Part shown: in pieces, positions 13,401 through 19,493 of the stretch
Position numbering within the stretch: the stretch's first letter is position 1
Layout of the letters: each line of letters starts with the position of its first letter
From: Chitinophagales bacterium
GTDB lineage: Bacteria > Bacteroidota > Bacteroidia > Chitinophagales > Chitinophagaceae
Length of the DNA: 35,502 bases
Direction: 5' to 3'
Assembly (NCBI GenBank): GCA_026931325.1
Contig: JAIXLO010000034.1
Span: forward strand, 1 to 35,502
Translations under genes and position numbers: made by a program
Notes under the pieces: generated by a model
The model's database searches: none
The model's input: the letters and a program-made list of their open reading frames with translations, nothing else
Told to the model about the DNA's origin: nothing

Positions 13401-15267
13401 GAATATCTGGATGATGAACAGACATTGTGACCATTAGTGCGCCTCTTCGATTGTTTTGTCCAATCATTCTAGTTACATACGAGAAGAAGTCAGCAAATGA
13501 CCAAGCTCCGCTTGTTGTTTTTGCGGCATTATTTACTCTTGTTCCTTCTGGTCTTAAAGTTGAGATATCAATTCCCACTCCACAGTTATGAATATTAACT
13601 AATCCAAAATTTCCTGCATAAAAATTATTAGTATCTTCAACTTCAATGTCTATATAATTTGAAGAACCCTCATCTTTAGCAATTTTTTCTATCTTAACTC
13701 TTTGTGAAATTTCTTCTATTTTACTTGAAGATATTAAGCCATTTTTTTCAAATTCATTTAATGAACCAATTCCAGCCATATAGTTTTTATCTTTTCTTAA
13801 TAAGACCATACAAGCTGAAAGATTTCCTGTCTTTTTGCCATTAAAATTATTTTCATAATCATTTATGATTGAAAAATATTCTTCTTTAGATAAATATTTT
13901 TTATTTGAAAAATGTCTTACAGGCGAAGATTTCATTTTTTCAATCTTTTTGTCATGATGCATTATGTTTTTAAATAGATTTAAAATTTTATCAGTGGCAT
14001 GTATTGTTATACCGTACATGTCAGCTTCATTTTTTCTATCATGTCTTTGAGGGATAAAATATGTGTAGCATGATATTCCCTTGCTAGCTAAGAAGCAAGC
14101 AATTTCATCTATAATGAATGGCGTACAAAGTCTTATGGAAATTGTTTTCGAATCTCTTACATGACCATCGGTATCAATTAATCCTGCTATAAAGCTCCAC
14201 CAAAGATTTTTCTCTTTTACTATGCTAGGAACTTTGGCAATATATGTTTTTGATCCTATTTGATGATCAATTAATTTAACTATTTCTTCATTTATTGAGT
14301 TTGAGTTTGTATATTCCCAACACTTTGTTTTATAGTGTTTTCTAGTGGAAACACTATAATTTGAATTAGACTTAGTTAATTTATTAAATATATTTTTATA
14401 AGCTTCGATAACTTTTTCATTATCGCCTAATATTCTGAATCTATATTTATTTTGATGAAGTCCACAAGTGCCATCGCCTATATGGGCTCCAATAAACCAA
14501 CCCAATTCTAAATCTTCTTTTGAAGATTGAAGATCAAAGTTAGCATCGTTTAATTCTGGTTTAACACCGATGCAATTTTCGGTTAACTCTCCAGCGTTCT
14601 TGTATTCATAATCACCATTTTTATTAAAGGTTAAAACTGGATGTTTTTTAGATGTTTTTAGAATCGTGCCATTATCAAATTTTATACTGATTCTATCTTC
14701 TTTAGTCACTTCTGTATTAAATTTATTAAGTACTTTTTTAAATACTGATTTTCTTTTGGCTATATCAAAAGATAATACACTCATTCCAACTTCAACTTGA
14801 GAAATTGGAACAATTCCAAGTTCTTTAGTATTTACTAAAGTATTTTCTTCAACACATCTTCTTTTCATTAATTGAGCTAATTCTAAACCAGATGTCATAA
14901 TTCCTTCAACGCTATCTTCTGGAGAAGCAACAACGACACAATTAGAGGCGCTCATTACTTGATAAGTATTTCCGATAGCAGCCATAGGTGATCCTTGTGG
15001 AACAATTCTGGCAAAGTTTTTCATTGATGAAAAATACTCATTATACTTTTCATTATAATCAAAACCATATTTTTCTGAATCTATTCTAGCAAATTCTTTT
15101 GCTAATCTTTCATGTAAGCTATCTGGAGTAGCTTCTAAAATATTTCCATCAGAATCTCTAAGAGCATATTTGTCAACGAATACTTTGGCGGATAATTCTT
15201 CTCCATTAAAATATTGTTTTGATAGTTCAATTGCTTCGTCATATGAAAATGATTTTTTTGTTTCCAT
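10408..15267 (-). CDS. nrdJ: class II ribonucleotide reductase with two inteins
   Basis: A 1619-residue precursor; removing two inteins leaves about 822 residues, normal for adenosylcobalamin-dependent RNR, which makes dNTPs for phage DNA. Extein motifs in order: RIVPQGSPMAAIGN, then KRR-C joined to CGVGIDISTLRPEGTRV, GQNNRRGALM, HHPDILKFI, TGANISVKLTDEF, TNPC joined to SEIALSAFDSC, then ILTQAPTGSVS, EP.F...Y.RR, RHGIPVDFLV. The C-terminal CTSC...CQICMACGSGKC is the redox/zinc tail of NrdJ rather than NrdA. AGGAAATC precedes the ATG. With the 9415 gene it forms the only reverse-strand block here. Confidence 0.93.
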   Translation of the reverse strand: METKKSFSYDEAIELSKQYFNGEELSAKVFVDKYALRDSDGNILEATPDSLHERLAKEFARIDSEKYGFDYNEKYNEYFSSMKNFARIVPQGSPMAAIGNTYQVMSASNCVVVASPEDSVEGIMTSGLELAQLMKRRCVEENTLVNTKELGIVPISQVEVGMSVLSFDIAKRKSVFKKVLNKFNTEVTKEDRISIKFDNGTILKTSKKHPVLTFNKNGDYEYKNAGELTENCIGVKPELNDANFDLQSSKEDLELGWFIGAHIGDGTCGLHQNKYRFRILGDNEKVIEAYKNIFNKLTKSNSNYSVSTRKHYKTKCWEYTNSNSINEEIVKLIDHQIGSKTYIAKVPSIVKEKNLWWSFIAGLIDTDGHVRDSKTISIRLCTPFIIDEIACFLASKGISCYTYFIPQRHDRKNEADMYGITIHATDKILNLFKNIMHHDKKIEKMKSSPVRHFSNKKYLSKEEYFSIINDYENNFNGKKTGNLSACMVLLRKDKNYMAGIGSLNEFEKNGLISSSKIEEISQRVKIEKIAKDEGSSNYIDIEVEDTNNFYAGNFGLVNIHNCGVGIDISTLRPEGTRVNNAAKTTSGAWSFADFFSYVTRMIGQNNRRGALMVTMSVHHPDILKFITMKQDLTKVTGANISVKLTDEFLKAVDNDEEYELRFPIDGKPLVTSKVKAKDVWDVIVNSATKTAEPGMLMWDNIINNLPPNCYPQFKTISTNPCCFSQDSEVFIVTKEGIKEIKEITNSDEIWIDSEKVWAKTSGYFNAGTAEVFEVVFSNGEKLEITSNHKLEQIKGTRIGSKIIFDNPSLVELKDLSVGDRISVSINNANPELGNKGSYNEGLILGWLTGDGALSYKSNDAVFPSTYLAFWKKEYDVAEKMLKIVNSMGYPVSLNSYELNGNNVKRIVSEELTRDLVNKYEMNIWKFKKDFNPYLFKFSKEFIKGYLSAYFSADGTVTNTVTSSRYCIQLTSINKSLLHQVKNLLTLFGIKSSIGLNKLAGVASFRGKEYKTEDSYRLSITGLSNLKKFSSEIGFIAESKQKILDKIVKIVPQRAEKELHFVTIKSIKSIGIKEVGCIEVEKYHKFTANGLISGNSEIALSAFDSCRLISINLTGYVKNAFTKDAFFDLEMYKKDVRTAMQMADNLVDLELELIEKIINVCSSDNEKGLWKKLWQAGHDGRRTGLGTHGLADTLSQLCIRYDSDEASKVIDSIYKTLRDEAYGASVELAKTRGAFPVYNYDLEESCEFIQRLPEELKLRMRMYGRRNIAILTQAPTGSVSIVSKVGEFNSYNVSSGIEPVFRNSYTRRKKINYDDKSSRIDFVDVVGDKWQEFKVFHSNVRNYLNKFNLPEESELPDYFVTSDQINWEKRVELQGIEQQYVDHSISSTINLPKGTPVEVVSKLYLDAWKKGLKGVTVYVDGSRDGVLITEPKKEKVEKSGRPQEIVPVMAPKRPNILPCEIHQASVNGTKYNVIVSLLNDAPYEMFMGHSEQLSLPSKSMKGKVVKVTKGKYNLHVDVNGEDLIIKDIINTFDNKEMAWASRMISTSLRHGIPVDFLVEQLSKDGGIGDINKVISRILKKYIKEGMKVRSGVTCTSCNSAELVYRDGCQICMACGSGKCA
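11986..13104 (-). mobile_element. NrdJ intein 2 with LAGLIDADG endonuclease
   Basis: Precursor residues 722-1094 (373 residues), inserted right after the TNPC motif. It begins C-FSQDSEVFIVTKEG and ends FTANGLISGN before Ser of the C-extein. The endonuclease motifs are LILGWLTGDGALS and IKGYLSAYFSADGTV. The penultimate residue is Gly, where His is usual, so splicing chemistry may be slower or assisted otherwise. Confidence 0.88.
13585..14856 (-). mobile_element. NrdJ intein 1 with LAGLIDADG endonuclease
   Basis: Precursor residues 138-561 (424 residues), inserted between KRR and CGVGIDIS of the substrate/effector region. It begins C-VEENTLVNTKELGIV and ends FGLVNIHN with the next residue Cys, a standard intein boundary. 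The endonuclease motifs are LGWFIGAHIGDGTC and SFIAGLIDTDGHV. Confidence 0.92.
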
Positions 15268-15444
15268 GATTTCCTAAAATTTGTCTGTATTGGTTTATAG
15301 ATATAAAAAAATGTAAAATGGAATATTTTTACATTACCGTCTCTCGTCTCAACAAGTTATATTTTTTAAAATTTGAGTCAATGGGGGGACGAAATGTAAA
15401 AGGATTCTATATCAATTATTTCGCATTTAAAATAATAAAAATTT
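15268..15444. other. gap holding nrdJ leader (-) and G-run
   Basis: The divergent region between nrdJ and the rightward genes. It must hold the nrdJ promoter on the reverse strand, but no convincing -10/-35 is assigned. It contains ATGGGGGGACGAAATGT (15382-15398); ACGAAATGT recalls the CGAAATGT core of the pre-tRNA-Ile element, and CGAAAT/ATTTCG forms an inverted repeat with bases near 15420. Confidence 0.35.
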
Positions 15445-15523
15445 GGGACCGTACCGGCTGTGCCTTCTAAGCATTAGTACCGTAACTGGATTTATGAGCG
15501 TTCGACTCGCTCCGGTCTCGCCA
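15445..15523 (+). ncRNA. tRNA-like RNA E3 (UCU loop) with CCA
   Basis: GGGACCG pairs with CGGTCTC, followed by discriminator G and encoded CCA (15521-15523). The T-arm GAGCG TTCGACT CGCTC is perfect. A hairpin GTGC CTTCTAA GCAT would give an Arg UCU anticodon, but it starts only 8 bases after the acceptor and leaves 21 bases before the T-arm. CCGG (15454-15457) can pair with CTGG (15486-15489), placing that hairpin inside an enlarged D-loop. It is either a rearranged tRNA-Arg or a different RNA. Confidence 0.5.
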
Positions 15524-15765
15524 TTTCTTTATTAGTAAGATTAAGTTTCACATTTGCTTTCAATCAATATTTAAGCAGCAATAGAAACAATCTGAACATA
15601 AAGAGCCGTTTAAGTTAAAATATTATTTAACTTGATTTTATGTATTGTAAAAAATAGTAAGCATAAAAGCATGAAGAAGATAATATTTTCTTGAGTAAAA
15701 TCAAGAGCTTAAACGTATATTTTTTTGTTTATTAATTATTTAACAATTAACGAAAGAGAATAAGT
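15524..15765 (+). other. 242-base gap with two hairpins
   Basis: No gene is seen. AAGTTAAA ATATTA TTTAACTT (about 15614-15635) is a perfect 8-bp hairpin followed by GATTTTATG, a possible terminator after E3. TCTTGA GTAAAA TCAAGA (about 15691-15708) is a second hairpin. The end holds the leader of the 15766 gene with CGAAAGAGAA as its ribosome-binding region. Confidence 0.4.
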
Positions 15766-16236
15766 ATGTCACACGATTCTACATTGCCTTGTTTTACTGA
15801 AAGCGTTCTATCTACCCATCGTGCAGATCTACAGGAGCTAAAGCGAGCCTTTGTTGCTTCTGAGCGTGAAGGACTAAAAGTTCGTGCTAGAGTTGGTAAA
15901 ACTCTAAAGTTTCTAACTAAAGCTCAACATTCTCTAGACCCTTCTGATAGGGTAGGGGAAAGAATGCGCTCTGGAGCAAAGTCTCTAAATTCTGAGACAG
16001 CAAAGGATTTTGTTGTTAGGATGGTGACTGAGCATGGAGAAACTTCTGTTTCTGAAATGGTTAGTCGCGCTCTCAGCTCTCAATTTGTTACTAGAAGTAG
16101 TCTACGTTCTGTAATGCAGCGTGCAATGGCTGAAGCTGCTAGAGAAGGGTTGCTTACTAAAGTAGCTACTGGAACTTATGCTGTTGCAAAAAAGACCAGT
16201 TCTCGTAAAGGTAAAGCTACTAAAAAGAGCAAGTAA
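15766..16236 (+). CDS. winged-helix protein with histone-H1-like tail
   Basis: A 156-residue protein. Residues about 73-145 form a winged-helix pattern: ETAKDFVVRMVTEHGETSVS, then a helix, then RSVMQRAMAEAAREGLLTKV and a wing GTYAVAKK. The last 15 residues are Lys/Arg/Ser-rich (KKTSSRKGKATKKSK), like the tail of linker histones or bacterial Hc1-type proteins. It probably binds DNA, either as a nucleoid protein or a regulator. Codon choice is less AT-rich than its neighbours, suggesting strong expression. Its stop runs directly into leader element copy 3. Confidence 0.6.
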   Translation: MSHDSTLPCFTESVLSTHRADLQELKRAFVASEREGLKVRARVGKTLKFLTKAQHSLDPSDRVGERMRSGAKSLNSETAKDFVVRMVTEHGETSVSEMVSRALSSQFVTRSSLRSVMQRAMAEAAREGLLTKVATGTYAVAKKTSSRKGKATKKSK

Positions 16237-16239
16237 TAA

Positions 16240-16290
16240 ATGATGTTGGATCGCATCTGTACGTGCGCCTGAGCGCGTATGGGTGCTTAC
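16240..16290 (+). promoter_or_regulatory. GGATCGCATC leader element, copy 3
   Basis: GATGTTGGATCGCATCTG followed by a strong hairpin (GTGCGC CTGA GCGCGT). It starts right after a stop codon, with no sigma-54 motif upstream, and lies between a gene and the tRNA-like RNA E4. ATGATG opens a frame MMLDRICTCA then stop. Confidence 0.45.
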
Positions 16291-16389
16291 GCAGACTTGC
16301 TAAGTAGCGATTTTAATTTAATAATTTTGCGCTGCCAACTAGGCTATTAATTAAAATGTTTGTACTCCGTGCAATTCGGAGGGTCTGCT
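16291..16389 (+). ncRNA. tRNA-like RNA E4, homologue of E1
   Basis: GCAGACT pairs with GGTCTGC, and the T-arm CTCCG TGCAATT CGGAG is perfect. The 67-base middle has a small hairpin GCT AAGT AGC and a long AU stem (TTTTAATT-TAATA with TATTAATTAAAA) capped by TGCCAACTAGGC. E1 at 8396 has the same order, including TGCCAACTA, and the same TGCTCTA end. No anticodon arm or CCA. Confidence 0.5.
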
Positions 16390-16416
16390 CTATTATATTT
16401 TTGTAGGTGACTTTAT

Positions 16417-16959
16417 ATGAATTCTATCCAAGAAGATATTTGTGCTCTTAAAGATATTACTAAAAAGCAAAAGAATATTGAAGCAGAAATGTTTGGAGTA
16501 ATTCAAAGGGAACAGTTGCTAGAAGCTCAGCGGAAAGCTGGAGTAAATTTTACTCAAATGTTTATGACTCTTTCTGATGAGCAACTAGAAGGATTGATTT
16601 TTGCTAGGGCAGTAGCTTTGGCAATAAGTGGAGAAAAAACTCTTATTCCTTCTGCCAAAGAATTTGTAAAAACTACGGTTTCTGGCGATGGAGTCAATAT
16701 AATTAATATTGATTCAAAAAAGTCTAAAAAGAACTGTAAAGTTGACGCCTTTAAATTTAAAGAAATAATTGATAGAGAAATTGCTAAAAATAAAGATAAG
16801 CAAATTGAGCAATCTACAGCCATTAATTTGGCAATTATTGAATTGGGAGCGAATACCAATAGATGCAAATATCTAATTAACTCTTTTATTAAAGATGGTT
16901 TTTATATTAAAAAAGATGGATTTATTTTCAATAATCCATTTAAGAAGGATGACAAATAA
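16417..16959 (+). CDS. hypothetical protein with C-terminal HTH-like region
   Basis: A 180-residue protein. The N-terminal third is an amphipathic, probably coiled-coil helix (MNSIQEDICALKDITKKQKN). The middle is LSDEQLEGLIFARAVALAIS. The last ~70 residues (IDREIAKNKDKQIEQSTAIN, then a hairpin FYIKKDGFIFNNP) look like a winged helix. GTAGGTGAC before the ATG is a good site. It follows leader copy 3 and E4, which would both be in its 5' leader. A regulatory DNA-binding role is possible but not shown. Confidence 0.5.
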   Translation: MNSIQEDICALKDITKKQKNIEAEMFGVIQREQLLEAQRKAGVNFTQMFMTLSDEQLEGLIFARAVALAISGEKTLIPSAKEFVKTTVSGDGVNIINIDSKKSKKNCKVDAFKFKEIIDREIAKNKDKQIEQSTAINLAIIELGANTNRCKYLINSFIKDGFYIKKDGFIFNNPFKKDDK

Positions 16960-17021
16960 TATTAAAAGTATTTGAATAGATTTTACATTTAAGATTATAA
17001 AAATAAATTTGGATAATTAAA

Positions 17022-17033
17022 CGTGGGTTTAAA
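17022..17033 (+). repeat. 12-bp inverted repeat, left arm
   Basis: CGTGGGTTTAAA is exactly complementary to TTTAAACCCACG at 17543-17554. The two arms lie just outside the gene at 17049-17537, so the mRNA ends could pair and loop out the whole gene. Confidence 0.55.
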
Positions 17034-17048
17034 GAAAAGGTGAATAAT

Positions 17049-17537
17049 ATGGCTAAAATGAATCTACTAGAAACTTTGAAGAGTGATGCACAAGAAGCTG
17101 CTTGGCAAACCGCCGCTGAAACTGCCGCTAAGGTAGTTCAGAAGACTGTTGTTAGTATTGCCAATAATAAGGCTGGTCCTGATGGTGGGGCACTAGTGGC
17201 AAGTATTATTGATACTCCTGCAGGGCTAGCACTTATTCAGCTAATTGCTGGTATTGCTGTTACTCAGATTCCAGGAGTATCTGATGATCCTAGAGCAGCA
17301 AAGCTAGGAACAAAACTACGCCAGAATGGTATGGCTGGCGGCATGGGACTAGTAGCTGATGAGGTTCTAACAAATCTAATTCCAAGTCTAACTGAGGTTG
17401 TAAATGCTCTACCTCCAGCGGAAGAGTCTAGAGTAAGAGTTGAAGCTCCTAAAGTTGAAGAAAAACAGCTTACTACCGATGATGAGGCAATTGAATCGGT
17501 TGAGAAAGCTCAAGGAAAGCGTCGCGCTCAGGTTTAA
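17049..17537 (+). CDS. shared C-terminal-domain family, stand-alone member
   Basis: A 162-residue protein consisting almost only of the domain found at the C-termini of the proteins at 29893, 32229, 33203 and 34416: SDAQEAAWQTAAETAAKVVQ, then a hydrophobic stretch GLALIQLIAGIAVTQ, then LRQNGMAGGMGLVADE. Glycine-rich small-residue packing and the hydrophobic helix suggest membrane association or a helical bundle. AAAAGGTG precedes the ATG at 17049, preferred over GTG 17040. The codon use is the least AT-rich of the five, so this may be the highly expressed founder. A 12-bp inverted repeat brackets the gene. Function unknown. Confidence 0.6.
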   Translation: MAKMNLLETLKSDAQEAAWQTAAETAAKVVQKTVVSIANNKAGPDGGALVASIIDTPAGLALIQLIAGIAVTQIPGVSDDPRAAKLGTKLRQNGMAGGMGLVADEVLTNLIPSLTEVVNALPPAEESRVRVEAPKVEEKQLTTDDEAIESVEKAQGKRRAQV

Positions 17538-17542
17538 TTCTA

Positions 17543-17554
17543 TTTAAACCCACG
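17543..17554 (+). repeat. 12-bp inverted repeat, right arm
   Basis: TTTAAACCCACG, perfect complement of 17022-17033, lying 5 bases after the stop codon. Confidence 0.55.
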
Positions 17555-17558
17555 GAGC

Positions 17559-17575
17559 GCGTATGCGCAATACGC
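17559..17575 (+). other. hairpin competing with E5 acceptor
   Basis: GCGTAT GCGCA ATACGC is a perfect 6-bp hairpin. Its 3' arm uses bases 17572-17575 of the E5 acceptor strand, so this hairpin and the E5 tRNA-like fold exclude each other. Confidence 0.45.
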
Positions 17576-17634
17576 CTTTAACTTAACTGGCAAAGTAATA
17601 TTTTATGAAGATTCGAGTTCTTCAAGGCGTACCA
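17572..17634 (+). ncRNA. tRNA-like RNA E5 lacking anticodon arm, CCA
   Basis: ACGCCTT pairs perfectly with AAGGCGT, then A and encoded CCA (17632-17634). The T-arm GAAGA TTCGAGT TCTTC is perfect. The middle is only 28 bases: TA, a D-arm (ACTT AACTGGCA AAGT, with the usual GG), and a 10-base linker AATATTTTAT where an anticodon arm should be. The final A of CCA is the A of the ATG of the next gene. Confidence 0.6.
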
Positions 17635-17933
17635 TGAATTCATTTAAACTTAATGGTGTAGTTTTTACTAAAGATCCATTTTCTAAAAGAATCTTTGAAC
17701 CAAATAGTAATTTATTTATCTTGGTCAGAAGATCTAAAAAATATAAAATATGTAAAATAAAATTTATATGTTTTTCACATGAATCAATCGCTAATAATAA
17801 AATTAAAATATCGCCAATATTTTATTGTCATGATGCAGATCATACAGAGCACGATAAAGATAGTATTGAAAAAGTATCATGCGATTCTTCTAAATTAAAA
17901 ATTATTAAAGAAAATTTAGAAAAATTGGGGTGA
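17634..17933 (+). CDS. MKSFKL-family small protein 6
   Basis: A 99-residue paralogue of the 1907-3790 array: MNSFKLNGVVFTKDPF at the start and the family helix IIKENLEKLG at the end, with a variable middle. Its ATG overlaps the CCA of tRNA-like E5, so processing of E5 at its mature 3' end would destroy this start codon. AAGGCG in the E5 acceptor could act as ribosome-binding site. Function unknown. Confidence 0.6.
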   Translation: MNSFKLNGVVFTKDPFSKRIFEPNSNLFILVRRSKKYKICKIKFICFSHESIANNKIKISPIFYCHDADHTEHDKDSIEKVSCDSSKLKIIKENLEKLG

Positions 17934-17969
17934 GGAATTGACATCATTTTTTCTTATATTATTTTTGGA

Positions 17970-17999
17970 GAGGACGAACGCGAGAGAGTCCTCGACTCT
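17970..17999 (+). promoter_or_regulatory. two mutually exclusive hairpins
   Basis: GAGGAC (17970-17975) pairs with GTCCTC (17988-17993), while AGAGT (17985-17989) pairs with ACTCT (17995-17999), which is followed by a short T-rich run. The stems overlap, as in terminator/antiterminator switches. They lie in the 183-base gap between 17933 and 18117, which otherwise holds only the 18034 micropeptide. Confidence 0.4.
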
Positions 18000-18033
18000 T
18001 TATATATTATGCTTTTGATTGGTGAAATAATTT

Positions 18034-18108
18034 ATGAAAAATGAAGAATACCTTTATTGGCTAGGATTGCTAATTTTTATAGTTATAAGTTTTTTTGTTA
18101 AAGGTTAA
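18034..18108 (+). CDS. 24-residue membrane micropeptide
   Basis: MKNEEYLYWLGLLIFIVISF then VKG: a short polar start and one membrane-spanning segment. The start has a weak GGTGAAATAATTT upstream. It is comparable to the single-pass micropeptides at 4826 and 35224. Function unknown; it could be a chance frame. Confidence 0.4.
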   Translation: MKNEEYLYWLGLLIFIVISFFVKG

Positions 18109-18116
18109 AATTTTGC

Positions 18117-18419
18117 ATGAATCATTTTTATTTAAGCGGAGCTAAATTTATTGAAGTTGCGTGGCGCGGCAGAAAATATTTTAGTCCAGCAAATGATACA
18201 TATTGTTTATATGATGATATCTATAAAAAAGAACTTTCTATTTTTAGAATATATCTTTGTTACTTATATGTTTTTTCTTCAAGAAAAGAGTTGTGCCTCA
18301 ATATATTTGATATTGATCCCAATAGTACATTTATTAATCGGTACGGCGTTCCAATTAGAAGCATTCTCGCTATTTCTGATAACTTGCAATACTTAAAAGA
18401 TTTAATGGCTTTGATATAA
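18117..18419 (+). CDS. MKSFKL-family small protein 7
   Basis: A 100-residue paralogue starting MNHFYLSGAKFIEVAW, with the family aromatic strand (DTYCLYDD) and a terminal helix NLQYLKDLMALI. TAATG joins its stop to the next start. Function unknown. Confidence 0.6.
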   Translation: MNHFYLSGAKFIEVAWRGRKYFSPANDTYCLYDDIYKKELSIFRIYLCYLYVFSSRKELCLNIFDIDPNSTFINRYGVPIRSILAISDNLQYLKDLMALI

Positions 18420-18730
18420 TGAAAAAATTTAAAATACAAGATGTATTATTTGTGCAAATCTGTGATCCGGCAGATAGCGAATATATAAATATTTGCAACA
18501 ATTATTCTAAAAAATTTAAATTATATAAGCCATTAAAAAAAATATTTTTTGTTGATAATAACAACCGTATAACTGATTTGACAGCAATAGTATTTTTCTA
18601 TTCGTTAAATTTAAAAAAAATTAAAAGTTATTTTATATATAGTGGCGGAAGTTTTATTTGTTTGTCGCATGGGTATGGTTTTATTACTGCAAAAGAAGAA
18701 AAAATAAATTTATTAAAAGAATTTAATTAA
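18419..18730 (+). CDS. MKSFKL-family small protein 8
   Basis: A 103-residue divergent paralogue, MKKFKIQDVLFVQICD, ending in the family helix EEKINLLKEFN. It is translationally coupled to the copy at 18117 by a TAATG overlap. Function unknown. Confidence 0.55.
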   Translation: MKKFKIQDVLFVQICDPADSEYINICNNYSKKFKLYKPLKKIFFVDNNNRITDLTAIVFFYSLNLKKIKSYFIYSGGSFICLSHGYGFITAKEEKINLLKEFN

Positions 18731-18737
18731 GGAAAAC

Positions 18738-18935
18738 ATGGAAAGAAATTGGTTACTAGTTTGTGAAAAATATGATTCTGAATTTAAATTATTATACTGG
18801 ACTAAAAATAATAAATGGTCCAGTAAATTATCTGATGCTAAAAGATATTTAGATTTTGATGACGCCGCTTTAGAAAATTATACTAAAGATTTTAATGAAG
18901 CTTTGTATTTACCAAGATTTAATTTACAAAAATAA
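18738..18935 (+). CDS. small hypothetical protein
   Basis: A 65-residue protein, MERNWLLVCEKYDSEFKLLY then a WTKNNKWSSKLSDAKRYLDF segment. An alternating hydrophobic N-terminal strand pair and a helical C-terminus are likely; the layout resembles small phage proteins that start with a WLLV strand. AAGGAAAAC precedes the ATG. Function unknown. Confidence 0.5.
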   Translation: MERNWLLVCEKYDSEFKLLYWTKNNKWSSKLSDAKRYLDFDDAALENYTKDFNEALYLPRFNLQK

Positions 18936-18945
18936 GAACATTTTT

Positions 18946-19218
18946 ATGCTACAAGAAATAGAAGACGAAGTAAAGAAAATTGTAGATTCTAAATATATAG
19001 AAATAATGTCAATACCATTATATAGCGCCGTAGCAGATTTTTTTGTTGAATTTTCATCATTGAGAGAAACAAAAAGTAATGGTGGGATAAAATGTGTTGC
19101 GGCTTGCAAAGACGATAGCTCTTGCAAAATAAAAGTATATACTACTTCAGCAGAGATTATAGATAAAATTCCACCCTCATATAAAGGTTATCCAATTGTA
19201 GTTAAATTAAGACAATGA
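18946..19218 (+). CDS. small hypothetical protein
   Basis: A 90-residue protein, MLQEIEDEVKKIVDSKYIEI, ending IPPSYKGYPIVVKLRQ. It contains Cys residues (CVAACKDDSSC) in the middle. The ending is reminiscent of small predicted phage and bacterial proteins in which a substrate- or membrane-facing strand closes the fold, but no named family is assigned. The ATG at 18946 is used; an extension upstream overlaps the previous gene. Function unknown. Confidence 0.5.
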   Translation: MLQEIEDEVKKIVDSKYIEIMSIPLYSAVADFFVEFSSLRETKSNGGIKCVAACKDDSSCKIKVYTTSAEIIDKIPPSYKGYPIVVKLRQ

Positions 19219-19487
19219 ATATAATAGATATATTAAAAATAAATATTACATTTGTTGGGGTAACTTTTACTTATCCTAATAAAATTTTTGATATTTGTTA
19301 TATCACTAACTCAGATTATCAATTTGTAAAATTGACTATAGATATAACAGATTTTAAATTAAATTCTGATTGTTATTTTTTAGATAAAAATAAATTCTCT
19401 TTATTAGAGAAAAAAATTATTGTCTATAAAATGAAAAAATTCTTATACGAAGAAGATTATTTTCTTATAAAGAAAAGTTTTTATTAA
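19215..19487 (+). CDS. possible MKSFKL-family member
   Basis: A 90-residue protein. After an N-terminal MNIIDILKIN it has a strand ITFVGVTFTYPNKIFDICYI that resembles the family start plus its aromatic strand. The C-terminal family helix is weak. It is joined to the previous gene by an ATGA overlap. Membership is tentative. Confidence 0.45.
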   Translation: MNIIDILKINITFVGVTFTYPNKIFDICYITNSDYQFVKLTIDITDFKLNSDCYFLDKNKFSLLEKKIIVYKMKKFLYEEDYFLIKKSFY

Positions 19488-19493
19488 AAATTC

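Noticed and set aside
15445-15523. Calling E3 a normal tRNA-Arg(UCU).
   Set aside because: The space for a D-arm is only 8 bases and the variable region is 21, so the standard cloverleaf cannot form.
16554-16868. Reverse-strand open frame opposite the 16417 gene, and similar ones such as 33632-34216.
   Set aside because: They mirror codon patterns of well-supported forward genes, with no ribosome-binding sites or recognisable products.
18895-18945. Longer start for the 18946 gene.
   Set aside because: The extension lies inside the preceding gene, and the ATG at 18946 fits an N-terminal helix.
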